Of a stretch of 64,000 nt of DNA, positions 12,791 through 25,499 are shown piece by piece (the stretch's first letter is position 1; each line of letters begins with the position of its first letter). The notes under the pieces are model-generated. The model had not been told where the DNA came from, searched no databases, and saw nothing but the letters and a program-made list of their open reading frames with translations. The translations under genes and the position numbers were made by a program. Origin of the DNA: Sisyra terminalis (Eukaryota; Arthropoda; Insecta; Neuroptera; Sisyridae); the NCBI GenBank assembly GCA_958496175.1, contig OY292278.1:16554001-16618000 (forward strand), given 5' to 3'.

Positions 12791-14897
12791 TTGGTATTAA
12801 ATTTTTATATTTGAAGTTTATAAATTAATATAATATGAATTACAAAATCAAAAAGCTTCATTCTAATAATCATTTCCATTTTTTCTTCAAATGTTATGAA
12901 CTGATGGACCTTTTTCGCAGCATGTGTAGATAATTTTTCTGCACTTTAATTAGATATGGTATTACTTTACCAATAATTTAGGCAAAAAATATTAGATTGA
13001 AAAAATAAATGGATTTAATTGTAACACTACGATTAATAAATTAACATATGCCATAGCAGTTCAGAACAATTTATTCAAAATTTTTGAGGTCTTCCCAAAG
13101 ACGTAGGAAACCAATTTAAGATCAAATCTCCCTTGCCCTCCATCGATGGTTTATGTAAATCCGTATATGATACATCTTCATAAAAACATAATCCCCCAAT
13201 TTTGAACCCAGATTTCTTTTTCTGCATTAGTAATTTATCTTCATTGATTTTTGGTTGTGTTTGGATTTTTCGGCTCCTGCTTCTGAAAATTGGACTTATA
13301 CTCTTTTCATAATCACTAATTTAAGAAATTTATTCAGTAGATTTAAAATTAAATAAAACATGTTAAATGTAAAAACAAACTGCGATAGAAAATATATGAA
13401 AATAAAAATTTAAATACCATGAGAAACAGAGGAACGTAATTGAAAAAAAGAGTAAAATATGAATTGTAATTTTGAAATGGCCAAATGGCAATCACAGAGA
13501 AAAAAAAAACGCAATTAATCATTCATGTTTGTTTTATTGATGCAATTGAGTTGCAATTCATATTTTTACACCAAATGATTATTTTATTTGCCTTTACTAA
13601 TCGAAAATAGAATTGTTGGCAGCTCATGGTGAATTTCATTTGCCAATCAAATTAAACACGCAAATCACGCAGGAAAGTATGTTTTTGTCAAAAATTTCAA
13701 ATTAAAATTATAAAAAAAATCACTACAACCCTATTTACAATTTCTATAGCGTGATGGAAATTAATAAATTTCATTTTAAAAAAACACTAACAAATCAATT
13801 GCAAAATGAACAAAAACTTAATCAAAAGCAATGAATAGATGAAAAGCACTCGGCTTGTTATATATCGTGTTGTGTTGTGGAATAATTTTATTTTTTTTTT
13901 GAACTGAAAAAGCTCATTTTTTCATGTTATCGTTTATATTATTTCCTTTTCGTGTGAATGATTTTTCTGAGCCGTATTCCAATTTTTACGTGAAAAGAAT
14001 CTTTTAATGTGATTCGTGACAAATATCACTTCCTACATTTCTACCTTGACCTGTGATTGATAGCCAAGATTTAAAACCACCAAGATTCTAACACAATAAA
14101 AAGGGTCACCGAAAATATTTAACATGGTTTTCACATCTGCATGCTATTTGTATCGCTCTTGATGAAATTAATTATGGAAAAGTGTCGTACAAAAGTAAAT
14201 ATCTTCAAGCTAAAAGTCTCGAACCTTTTTATGAATAAAAGCATATTTTAAAATGCCGGTTAGACGGTAGACATAATTTATTCATACTTGGTAAATTTTT
14301 GTTGAAAATTGTTAATATTTAACATATTTGACACAGAAAAACTAAAATACTATATATCCATTGATACCACAGGGTACATGTAAGACGATCTGTGGACTAT
14401 AGTATCCACAAGCATACAGTTTAGGAGTTCTTGATTATTCGAGCTTTCCACTCCAAATCAGTTCAAACTTTTTTTTTGGACAAAGTTTCGTATAGTCCTT
14501 CTGTTTCTTTTTTATTGTTCTGGAAGCCTTTCCCAAGAGTTCTTCTCCTACGTCCTAAAAGAATTATTGCTCCCCACTATTATTTTCTCGTTCCAATTGG
14601 TTAGGTCTGCTTCACAGATAAATTGCAAAAGACGACCAATTGGATCTTTGTGTATATTTCCCAGCTAAAGTTAGGGTGGACTAAGAGATCTTAGATATAT
14701 TTAAGTCATAGCCAGGAGGTCAAATAGTACTTGAAATGCAATCTCCTCTCCCCAAAGTATTTCCGGCATGTATTGACTCTGTATTTTCCCAATAGTTTGG
14801 AGATGCTTTCTTAAATTGCAATATCCCGTTAACAGATACTTCAGCATTCAAACATCTTATTAATTTTTTCAAAGACACATTTAATAAATTAATGAAT
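12791..14897. other. AT-rich DNA, no gene seen
   Basis: I see nothing in this stretch that I can support as coding, RNA or a structured repeat. Confidence 0.55.
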
Positions 14898-14904
14898 AAT
14901 GATA

Positions 14905-15072
14905 TAGGTCGTATGATTCAATTTCTTAAATTCTTTATTCAATACAATACGTTTCAACAGTCTTTGGCTGTAATCATCAAGTAAAGTTTACTCATTATTT
15001 AATATAGAACAAACATTACCACGTAATCAAAAAATAAATAAAGAAATTGAGTCATACGACATTTATCATTAT
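14905..15072 (-). mobile_element. Short inverted-repeat element with Penelope-like terminus motif
   Basis: Inverted arms of about 35 bp (left 'ggtcgtatgattcaatttct', right 'aagaaattgagtcatacga') enclose the sequence. Inside, on the minus strand at 14949-14981, is CTTGATGA, an ACAG/CTGT hairpin, then TTGAAACGTATT. This is the same architecture as the hairpin elements at 11227 and 15781, in a diverged family. Exact element ends are uncertain. Confidence 0.55.
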
Positions 15073-15135
15073 TAATAATTTCAAATATCCTTTCTTTCTA
15101 GATTTAGAAGTCTTTAATTATGTTCTTCCAAAAGT

Positions 15136-15400
15136 TTATTTGTCATAACTTTTGACAATCGAAAAATTGCCTATTGAGGAATTGTTCCAGAATTTTATAA
15201 GGTAATTTTGAGTCCATTCGGTTATTCGATTTAGTATTGTGTACATCAACACTCCAATAGCTAGTCTGGATCCATAAATGGCATACTTAAGCCATGGCTT
15301 TGAAGCCCATTTGCCTTCCAGTTGGGACAATCACGTTATTTTACATCATTTTTCCAATTAGTATGTTTTTAAAACCGGGTAGAGAACTCAAATAGGTATA
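15136..15400 (-). pseudogene. LINE tail relic (end of RNase H domain)
   Basis: The minus strand reads, across a frame change, a 'LSMPFMDPD'-like block and then ILNRITEWTQNYLIKFWNN. This matches the segment after the RNase H domain of the relic at 36389-37080 (LNRIAEWTQNEQVKSWNN) and the two relics near 34.3-34.9 kb. It is a short, broken 3' piece of an I/Jockey-superfamily retrotransposon carrying RNase H. There is no catalytic core. Confidence 0.65.
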
Positions 15401-15780
15401 CTGACCATAAAAAATTTTCAAGAGTTTTAGTTGTAATTGTTTGTAATTTGGAATAATTTTCTTTAAAATAGTAGTATATTAGGGTATATAAAGTAGCATA
15501 AAAACTACCATAAAACCACGGCGCAAACTACAGAGAATTTTTTTATTTTTAATCACTTCTGAATGATGAATTCCACCTTTAAAGCCTTTACAGTTACAAA
15601 GTTTTTGTACCTCAAGTTATTGATAATTGTTTCTTCTTTTTTCACGAAATATAATTCGATTATTTTTAATTAAATCTTATATCATTTTAAATAGAAGCTG
15701 TTGGCAATATTATTTTAACGTTCAATTGCCTGAAGAAGTCAAAATTTATATAAAAATATTTATTAAAGGAATGAAGTATT

Positions 15781-16637
15781 TTTTAAATAAGAAGAAAATT
15801 CAGGTTATTTAAGATCTTTTTGTTTTTTATTTTTATTTAATATTTATATTATTCAATTAGCTACGTTTCATTACTAATCGTAACTTCCTCAGGCTTCTAT
15901 AACAAATTAAAATAATTACAAAATATGTCAAGCATACATAAATTTCAAAACTATAATAATATACATATAATATAGATCATATAAAATATTTGTAATTAAA
16001 TAATAATAACTAACTCAAAATTTCAAAATATGACAAATATTTTAAGAGATATTGTTATAACAATATCTTAATTATTTTAATTTGTTATAGAAGCCTGAGG
16101 AAGCTACGATTAGTAACGAGTAACGAAACGTGGCTAATTGGGAATTTGAAGAAAAAAATTTATTGATTTTTTTCATGTATTTTCAAACTTTATTATTAAT
16201 AATATTGATATTTAATGCAAAAAACTTAAAAAAAAAAATTCAATTAATTATAAACGATTAAAAATTGATAAAAATTAAAAAAAAATCACGTGACTATAAA
16301 CGCGCCATGAGTGGTCACCATAGTTGTGACGTCATGTTATACATGGGAGGCAAGCTCAATGTTAATTTTGTGTTATAGCTATTTAATAACAGTACAGCGT
16401 TTACAGCTAATACACGTGACTAGACAATAATATTGAAAATTGATTGAAAAAAAAAACAAAAATAGTTTTGCTATAAAACTTATATATGATCTTTCTATTT
16501 ATCACAAAAAAAAAATCACAAACCCAATTAAATAATAAAAATATTAATTAAAAAATAAAAAACATATAGATCTTAAATAACCTGAATTTTCTTCGTATTT
16601 AAAAAATATAAGAGCTGAGATCTGAATTTTATCATCA
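15781..16637. mobile_element. Hairpin element with Penelope-like terminus motif, copy 2, interrupted
   Basis: The left arm (15781-15915) and right arm (16050-16140 plus 16526-16614) are inverted copies closely related to the element at 11227-11591. The right end carries the same tail (GAGCTGAGATCT...TTTTATCATC) that lies at the left end of copy 1. Near-identical direct repeats flank the unit: ATTAAAGGAATGAAGTATT at 15762-15780 and the same with one base fewer at 16638-16655. The motif occurs at 15863-15893 (minus) and 16094-16131 (plus). A separate 386-bp insertion splits the right arm. Confidence 0.75.
16140..16525. mobile_element. 386-bp insertion nested in the hairpin element
   Basis: Comparison with copy 1 shows the right arm broken after CTAATT. 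The inserted block begins GGGAATTTG, ends CAAACCC, and is flanked by AATT on both sides (16136-16139 and 16526-16529). Its centre is much less AT-rich and holds TCACGTGACTATAAACGCGC and TGTGACGTCATG. Only about 3 bp of terminal inversion is obvious, and I do not recognise the family. Confidence 0.6.
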
Positions 16638-16659
16638 ATTAAAGAATGAAGTATTTAAA

Positions 16660-19600
16660 TCCTTAAATCGTAAATCTTAAATCCTTAAGAAATTTTATAT
16701 TGTGTCTGAAGTTTGCATTACAATATTATGTCTTCATGAATTGTTGAAAATAACGAATAATAAGGGTGAAATACTGATATAAAACTTCATAACCCTTACT
16801 ATTAATATCTACGAGTATACTACTCGATACATTTCTTTCAAAAAGATTAATTAATTTGAAAAATTACTGATAATTTTAATTAAAATTTAGATTGTTTCGC
16901 TCAAATTGAATAAGAGATAATATTTTTTCTAATCTCTGTAAAAACTAAATATTTTCTTAAGTTAGAGAAATTTTCTCTTGTTTCACAAAGTTATAATTAC
17001 AAATATTGCCGTAGGATAGGATTTGATATATTATTTTACCATAAGACCGATAAGACCCTATGCGTAAAGTTTGATATTGATTTATAATATTACCTATAAC
17101 ATGAATGACGCATTACATATTGATAATTTCAATAATATTTGGGTAAATATAATTTTTGTTTTGTTCAATAAACAAAAAATATACAATGATCAAATTGTGT
17201 AAACAGAGAAACGTATGTGCGAACCATGTTTTTTCTCCATAAAGAAAATGAAATATGTGGGATGATGATGCTGCGATAAACTCTTGGGTTAATCTAAACA
17301 AGTTGGAGAAAAGTTATTCTATTTATAGTATAGCAAACACCTACGAAAATTATGAAAAATATCATGTGTGTCATGGATGTTTTGCTTAATCGTAATTTTA
17401 TTTGAACCATTTTTTGTTGGAACATAAAATATTTGGGGATTAAATTACTATTTTGTGAATTAATTATCAATTAAGTATTCATGGTTTTAATGATATGTGT
17501 TACAAAAAATAAATTTCTTATAGAAAAGTTAAAGCTTTTGTCAGATACAAAAAGGAAAAACTTATCTATAAAATATAAATGTGTTAAAGTTTGAACTAGT
17601 TTTCCACCGAAATTTGTTGTTTAGTTATATTAAGGAAGTTGTTATAATAAAAAAAAAATCAAAAAATTGCTAGTGAGAAAGTTTAAACATATTCATATTA
17701 ATACAAAATAAATTAAATACATTTGAAAGGTATGATATTTTTTGAAATTATTCAATGCAATATTTATAATAAAGCCAAGAACATCAATTGATATAGCATA
17801 TTGCATTATGTTTTTCTGTACTTGAATTAAAAATCAGCTTCAATATATAAATATAAATGGATAATAAAATTGAACAATTATTATTGTATTAATTAAATAT
17901 TTACTTCGTTGCTATTTAAACATGCAGTTGGTACATGCAATTGTCTATTTAAACAAACTGTATCTATAAACAATTGATTGTTTATTCTTATCTATACATA
18001 AAATTTTATGATTAAAATCCACTTTTATATGGTTAATGTATTTGATAACTATTTTTCGAACAAGAGACCCATACTGTATTGATAAACTGTGAATTCATAT
18101 ATGTAAGATACAAATTTGAATAAATAATCAATTGTGTATAATATGAAAAACTATACAGTGTGTATAAATAGTCAACTGTGTATACTAACAAAACGTAAAA
18201 ATAGTCAAATTGCTTCGTTTCTCTTTTAGCAACATCAATATCAGGCAATGTTGCATTTGCAACTTTGTTGTTAATTTAATTCGTTAGTAAATCAGGCCAT
18301 AATGAAAATTTATCAACAAAGTAGCAAATTTTACAATATTAGAATTTAGTTTTTAAAAATGGCGAGTTAAATTAAAGAGAAAGTAGAAAATACAACGATG
18401 CCAGGTATTGATATCACTCTAAGGGACATGAGCCACTAATTTAATATATTGTTTGAAAATTAGTAACATCCTGGCAAATATTCATAGGCCAGTAGTGACA
18501 AAACAGACAAATGGAAAAAATTAGCAATAGAATGAAAATAAAATGTAAGTTGAAACCAATGACAACAATCGTTTTCTTCAAAAGTGAGAGAATAATTATT
18601 ATATATGTATTACACTTGCGCGTAAGTGTTTACTTTCTTTATTCTCTGTTTTTGCATATATTTGCTTACTATATTGACATTAAAACCAAAAATTGTATTA
18701 AAAATTTTATCATATTTTAGTTATCACAAACTCTTTATTATAGGTGTGCCAAGCACTACTGGAAGATGCTATGGCAGTGGACTAATAAAATTTTTAATTA
18801 GTATAACTTCTCACGTATGTACAAAAGTACATAAGCCATTTTTTTAAAGTTTTTATTTATAAATAAAAAATAAATAACTTTCTATTTCCGTTTTCTTGTT
18901 TAAAAAGAAGCCAAATTGTTTTAAATATAAATTCACAGAAAGTGAAGAAATAAATTTTACAATAATTTAATTAAAAGTCGGTTTCCTATCATCACAATGT
19001 TTGACTCAACTGCTTTAATTAGTGCAGCACATCGAAGGACTTTGAATTATATTTCCTTGAGAATTTGATTTGAAATCACATTATATCTCTTCAGAACAGA
19101 TGAGGAGTTTAGGGTTACTATAAATGGTTTATAGGTCAATCTCAACGAAAATTTGATCTTGTTAAATTCACTTTTTATTAACGAAACATTTCTTCGTGAA
19201 ACTCAATATTGGAGATTCTTCAAGTCATGTTCTTTCTTTTTATGTTATTTTCTTCTTTTTTTTTTGAATTTCATTAATATGAACTCAAGAAGAACAAGGT
19301 TTAAAATTTTAAATTGTAAATTTTAAAATATCAAATTTTACCTAGGCTATTTTTATTTAGTATCAAAACGATTCCTGAGTTTGAATCGAAAAAGCCGCGG
19401 GGGCAGTTTTCCCATTCAAACCCTGTTATACCCTTTCCTGTAAAGATTAAATTTAAAAATAAGGCGTTTTCTCGAATTTCGTATTAAAATATTATATCTC
19501 ATTTCCATTTTCCTAGGTATTGTTCAACTAATACGAAAAAAAAACATTTCTGTTCACTTAATTTCTTAAATATATCCAATGAATCATGATTTTTAAGTTT

Positions 19601-20879
19601 ACTTACATTTACATTAAATTTTACCAAAAATCCACCCTTATAATCAAAGCCAATAAATTCTTTATTTGACGTGCTTTACAATAAGATATTGAACGTTTGA
19701 TCTTGGTAAACTAGTTGAATTTATTTACTGAAATTTATTTACTTTCTGCTTCGATCGAAATGAAATTCAATTCGAAAATAGAATACCTTTTTTTTGTATT
19801 TGTGTGACATTGCGTCGCTACGAAAATGAAATAAAACATATGTGTGGGGTGGAAAAACCTTTATATGCACGTTTTCTTATATTTTTTCGATTTTATTAGT
19901 CATTTTCCCTCATCAACAGGTTGAAGGAAACAAATCCACAATTAAATCACATTACATACACATTAAGGAAATGGTTTGTCGGAAACTTTCTTATAATAAA
20001 TTTTATTTGAATATCGATCGCTTGTTTCGTTGGGGGGAAAAATTAACACGTTTATAATATATTTGAAACTTGAGGGATGATATATATAATTTTATTTCTC
20101 AAGTTTTTTTTCCAAAAAAGTTCTAATGATTCTTCCCAATTTTTTTTTTCAATTTCATTCATAAATTGATATAATACTTAATACACCGACTCAAAGAGTT
20201 AAAAAAATATATTTTCCTTAATTTTTTTCAAACAATACTGTTAAAATAAACTAGGAAACGAATTTTCATACAAAAATTAAGGAAAAAAACCACACAAGTT
20301 ATGCGGCTCACAGGAAAATCAAACAGGTGGTTTCACTTGAGTTTTCATTATTTTTTCAACTTCCGGTTATTGTAACTTTATGTTTAGTTGGTGGAAACTG
20401 TGAAAGGTTTATTCCAATTTTAGTTAATATAATTTTCTATTTTTCGTGACACTTTTTATTTTATTTTCCCACAATAAACTTCTTTGAAGCTTTCTTTTCA
20501 TTGTTGAAAATGATTGCTTATATTTGAAAATGAATTAATCTTGTTTATGAAAACAACATTTTCTCAGAAACTACAGAATATTTGAATAAAAAAATGCATT
20601 ATAAGAGAATATATGAGCATAAATAATGAGAAAAGTTTGAATGATTAATGGTAAATCGATCATATTAATGTAAAGGTTGATATGATATAGAACTTACGTG
20701 AGTTTAATAGATGAGCTTTTGTATAAAGAAAACCACTTAAGCACAGAATAAAAGATTATTTTTTATCAGCACTTCGTAAGTGTTTTTTGTTTGGAGTTGA
20801 AAACTGTGGAAACTTTAAAAGAAATTAAATTATCACTGTAAAAAAAATGAGGAAAATAATTAGATTATAACAAAAATCG
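16660..20879. other. AT-rich DNA, no gene seen
   Basis: There are short low-complexity open frames only. I see no supported exon, RNA gene or transposon end in this stretch. Confidence 0.55.
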
Positions 20880-21265
20880 CCACTGAAAATGATCCCTGTT
20901 GAGGAGGTCGTTGTACGCGCCAAGCTTTGCGGTTACGGAGAAACCCAAAGACGCCTGTCAAATGTCACCTGGAGGACTGATCTGACACTACGGAAGGGAT
21001 GTTACGAACTAACAAGGGATGATGATGGTTTCAGTTGACTTCCCCACAAGTGGTGGTGCGCTGATAGAGAGCGTGGCGCCCACGGCAACAGCGGCGTCGC
21101 AATCAACCCCAAAACTACCCCACTTCGGCGTTGGCTTTCCCAACTTCTTATTTTTCACCACCATCCATTCTAAATATAACCGAAAACCAAGATTATTAAT
21201 AATATCAATTTTCAAGAAATATTTCCATTTCTTTCGCATGAACCTCACTCGACCACCCTAATCAA
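20880..21265. other. GC-rich island, candidate exon or promoter
   Basis: Base composition changes sharply to roughly balanced GC, with several CG dinucleotides (for example GAGAGCGTGGCGCCC). Open frames of about 80 codons run on both strands. On the plus strand an ATG at 21019 starts MMMVSVDFPTSGGALIESV. On the minus strand a frame reads KWGSFGVDCDAAVAVGATLS. I recognise neither. No clear repeat match within the window explains it. A 5' exon, a promoter-proximal region or a transferred or inserted fragment are all possible. Confidence 0.3.
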
Positions 21266-22559
21266 AAAACAATTCATCTGTGACATAATTACAAATTTAA
21301 AATTATTCATGAGTTTTATTTTTATCTTTAAAAAAAGATTTCATTCACAACGTTTGAAAATCAAATTAATTTATCTCTGACCTTCCACGTCAAAATTCCT
21401 TTACATTTATGTTTCAAATATTTCAACCAACCGCAACTTTTCCATGCTGAACATTTAAAATATCGTTTTAATTTTATAAGTGACATTTTATATACTTTCT
21501 AATCACGAAATTTAATCTTTCCATGCATTTTATAAATTTAAAAAAAAATCGTATAAATTAAAATTTAAAATTCTCCATTTAAAACATGCAATAAGTCACA
21601 ACTTCATTAAAATAAATGCGATTGCTGACAGTAGTAAAGCTCATTTATTTGAAGACACTTCATAACAGATAATCTTTTATGAAAAGAAAAATTAACCCTC
21701 TACATCTTACGTGATTAATTACACCAGAAATAAGATCACACTTCTCTTTATTGCTCCGCGTTGCCAAGAATGCATTAAACTTTAGTGTTTAATTAAATTT
21801 TTTTGTTCATTTAAATTTGCCTTTTTTCTTAATTACTGAAAACTTTCACAAAGAAAGTGAATCTATTTCCTTTTACTTGGTAAAGTTTATAGTGGTAAAT
21901 ACTAATGAGTGTGGAGCTTAATATTGGTGGTTTATAACTATATTTACGACATTACTTTCCTTAATTAAAAATTTTAGGGCCTCTCCATTATTTTATTTTG
22001 TTGATTAAATGAGGAAATTTGGCGTATTAATTGCTTCAGATTTCGAATAAAAATTTTTTTTTTTTTATGGAACAACATTAGTTTTTCACATTTCTACTAT
22101 TAACATTTCCTATTATTATTGCTAATTGTATAAGGAAATTTTTATGGAGTCACAAATATATGATTTGCCTATGAGTACAAATGTATATAACCTGTACATA
22201 AAAAAAGATATATACGATAAAGAAATACATATAAAACCATGTTTAAGCTCGTACCAAGGAAGTTAGAACAAAAAACTTACAAGCTTTCAACTTATCTTAT
22301 CCGCTGGAAAACAGCGAAATCTGCAAAATAAACGATAATTTTATCGAACAATTCCACAATCTCTTCTTTGACCTTTTTTAAGAGAGAAATACTTTCTAAA
22401 AGAATTGGCATTGACTTTCCAGGAGTTTCATATAAGTGTGGTACACAAGAAACACAATTAAAGCTTTAATTCTTTTAATTTTGAAAGACTAATTTTCATG
22501 AAAATTCAGTTGTTGCACTTGATTTATTATTCTTTTTTACAATATTGAAATATCCTAAA
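21266..22559. other. AT-rich DNA, no gene seen
   Basis: I see no supported feature in this stretch. Confidence 0.55.
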
Positions 22560-22599
22560 TGTCTACAATTATTTGGAAAATATTTTTGCGTATTTTTTT

Positions 22600-22760
22600 T
22601 AACCTCGAAAGCTTCTATAAATCATTATTTAATTTTTAGCAAAAAGTGGACATGGAAGGATGTAAATCCATACACTAATAGTTAATTCAGCGACGTTTCG
22701 GTCCTTTATTTGACCTTCATCAGGCTTCTAAAAAATGATATCAATACAAAACACATGTTT
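22600..22760 (-). mobile_element. Penelope-like terminus fragment
   Basis: On the minus strand at 22693-22724 the motif reads CCTGATGAAG, hairpin GGTC/GACC, then GAAACGTCGCTG, followed by AT-rich sequence. It is a single arm without an inverted partner nearby. Family assignment rests on the motif shared with the termini that follow Penelope-like endonuclease relics in this window. Confidence 0.6.
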
Positions 22761-22853
22761 GCAAAATTTTTCAGGACATTCTTATTAAATTGCTCATTTG
22801 CCTTAATATAAAGTATATAATGTATATCACATACCTAGCGACATAGATTTTAA

Positions 22854-23410
22854 TAATTAATAATGTTCTTGGGAACTTGGACTCAAATAATAAGACGTTA
22901 AATTTTCAAATCATCTCAACCTTTCGTTGGTATTTATTTCCAACTTCTTCAGGAGAACTAAAACATAATAACAATGCATTTTGTTCAAAGTCAAATTATA
23001 CAAATAAATTAATTTTCGCTGTTCAGTATAAAACTATGATAACAGTGTTAAAAAATACATAAAAAGAATAAACCTTCCTTTTTGAGGTTAACATCCGGAT
23101 TGTAAATACTGGCTCATTATACCGGGTCAAAAATTAAAACAAATATAAAAAACAAGATTAAGTTAACGTTTATTTTAACACTGGAATGAGAATGGTCAGC
23201 AATTATTGTATATAACTTAACTTAATCTTGTTTTATATATTTGCTTTAATTTTTGACGCGGTATAATGAGCCAGTATTTGCAACGAGGATGTTATGTTTT
23301 AGTTCTCCTAAAGAAGATGGAAATAAATACCAACGAAACGTTGAGATGATTTGTAAATGTAACGTCTTATTATTTGAGTCCAAGTTCCCAAGAACATTAT
23401 TAATTATTTA
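22854..23410. mobile_element. Inverted-repeat element with Penelope-like terminus motif
   Basis: Outer arms 22854-22975 and 23291-23410 are inverted copies, and inner arms about 23086-23165 and 23215-23295 continue the inversion. The left arm contains roughly 110 bases (about 22973-23085) absent from the right arm. Each arm holds the motif: minus strand about 22919-22953 with CCTGAAGAAG, a 5-bp GTTGG/CCAAC stem and GAAAGGT; plus strand 23307-23341 with CCTAAAGAAG ... GAAACGT. No protein is encoded. Confidence 0.7.
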
Positions 23411-23465
23411 CCACACCATGAATGAGAGCAACCAGGATAGATTTTAATGTTTTTACACATATATA

Positions 23466-24293
23466 CTAGGGTGTTTTTTTTGGGACTATTTTTTTTTTTG
23501 CTCCCATGTCGAAATTTTGTTGGAAATACTTCAAAAAAAAAATCCCTGAAAGTTTGAGCTCTTAATATTAATATTAAGTACTCGCTCACAGCGTGTGAAT
23601 ATTTTCCATTTAAAATGCACGTAAACTTTGATTTTTTTTTTAAATTTTTATAGCTCAGCGGCATTTTATGGTATCGCATCGCTCAAAGTCGGAATTTTTT
23701 TACAATTGTATGCTCTACAAAAGTACCTATTTTTAATAATTTTTAATAAGGAATAAAAATTAATATTTTCTAAAATTTTACTCAATAATCCGTAAAAAAT
23801 TTATATTAAGAGAAATTCAAGGCTCACTATCTCGACAAATATCGATCTTAGCAATTTGGTTTTCTGGAACTTTTTTGTAGGAAATTAAATTTCCTATTGA
23901 ATTTGATATTTACATTTTTTCTGTAGGTCTCGTAATTCATGAGTTACTGAGAGAAAAACGAGAAATCTATGAAAAATCTAGGTTTAGTGACCCGTACTAC
24001 CTCGCCCGTGTAAATTACGATTTTGCCGCAATAGGCACTTTTGTAGAGCATACAATTGTAAAAAAATCCCGATTTTGAGCGAGGCGATACCATAAAATGC
24101 CGCTGAGCTATAAAAATTTAAAAAAAAAATCAAAGTTTACGTATATTTTAAATGGAAAATATTCACACGCTGTGAGCGAGTACTTAATATTAATATTAAA
24201 AGCTCAAACTTTCAGGGAATTTTTTTTGAAGTATTTCCAACAAAATTTCGGCATGGCAGCAAAAAAAAATAGTCCCAAAAAAAAACACCCTAG
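23466..24293. mobile_element. 828-bp MITE with about 265-bp terminal inverted repeats
   Basis: The ends read CTAGGGTGTTTTTTTTGGGA inward on both sides, and TATA lies outside both ends (target duplication TA or TATA). Inversion extends about 265 bp, from 23466 to about 23731 and from about 24031 to 24293, with few differences. The roughly 300-bp middle encodes nothing recognisable. A diverged copy of the right arm opens the window (1-175). The high arm identity suggests a fairly recent insertion or gene conversion between arms. Confidence 0.85.
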
Positions 24294-24559
24294 TATAAAG
24301 ATTAATTTTTTTAAATAAATTAAGTAAAAACTGTTAAATAACATCTTTCTAATAGTAATGATACTAAGCATATGACTTGTATATTCCACAATTACTTTCA
24401 GACTAGATTTGACGTAAACAAACTTCTAATGTCTAAAATTCGTCACTGGAATCGTTTCATATTAGCTATTTAATATATATATACAGATCTGGACTAAAAA
24501 TTATTTCTGTCGAGGCAACTACTATATAATAGTTGATTTAAAATCATTTAAAATGTCGT

Positions 24560-25480
24560 TATATAAAATACTCAAATTTCTCGTGTCAATCCTCTTGTTA
24601 ACAGTGTCGTTAATTTTAATGACACATCTCACCGATATTTCTTTTCAACCAATTCCTTTTTTTATCCAAAATCGAAACTATCAAAGGCAAAGTCGTGATT
24701 ATGGTTGAAATGGTGAGATGCTAGAACCGTTTGATTTTCCTTAGCCATATTGCTATTCCTGCAATCATTGCTATGCTGTTTTATTCTTGAATCCAAGAAC
24801 TATTTCGTCTGTCCAACATAGCAAAGACCACAGGAACAAGGAATTTTATAAATCACGGAATACTGTTGTTCATTTCTTAAGGGGTCTTTCAGTGAAGTAT
24901 TTACACTTTTCACCCTAAGTAAATTATAGAATGCCAGTCTAACGTTTGTACCTTGAAAACACCTATTCAATTTAAGTTTTAAGTTTTCCACTCTAGCTAA
25001 AGTATCCACCAACGAACGACTGTTCATCTCTCTTCTAAATTTTAAAATGATAGTTTACAATGATAGAAACTTTTTTTTCAAAAGAATACTAAAAGCTCTG
25101 CATAAATTTGAACCAAAAGTGCAACGATAATCCTTTAGTTGGTTCAATTTGGTATCAATATGACCTTTTCTTTACTCACTTCTATGTAATATTTAACACT
25201 GTTTTATCCAATACTGCAAAATATAACGTTAGCCAAATAGCGAATTTCTGAGATATGAACTAATCAATTTTTTGTTCCAATTCTTACTTCTATATTTATG
25301 GAATACTTTAACAAACTAATAATTTCTTTTTCCAAATTTTTCTTCTTTCTTGCCACAGACTATTCTAATAAAATGACTATAAAACCCATTTTTAATACAA
25401 ATCAACAGCAAAATATTTTAAAAGAAATTTTTGAAAATTACTATTTAATGAGTTGAAACATTTTTCTATTCATAAAGCTT
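24560..25480 (-). pseudogene. Penelope-like element relic: RT end, linker and GIY-YIG endonuclease
   Basis: On the minus strand, broken frames give an 'NGFYSHF'-like RT-end block near 25370. A stop-free linker and endonuclease start follows (25027 to 24800), reading SLKDPLRNEQQYSVIYKIPC, then CSCGLCYVGQTK. After a stop come SRIKQH, then ASHHFNHNHDFAFD, and near 24640-24560 EMCHI-type and NDTVNKR-type blocks. This is the order of the C-terminal region of Penelope-like retroelements, whose endonuclease is of the GIY-YIG type (here IYKIPC...YVGQTK). Stops and frameshifts make it non-functional. The MITE at 23466 and the inverted repeat at 22854 lie on its 3' side. Confidence 0.85.
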
Positions 25481-25499
25481 TTAAGACTTTGGTAGCATT

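Noticed and set aside
23404..24318. Similar 70-90-codon frames on opposite strands
   Set aside because: Both come from the inverted arms of the 828-bp MITE, and the shared peptide is a by-product of the TIR.
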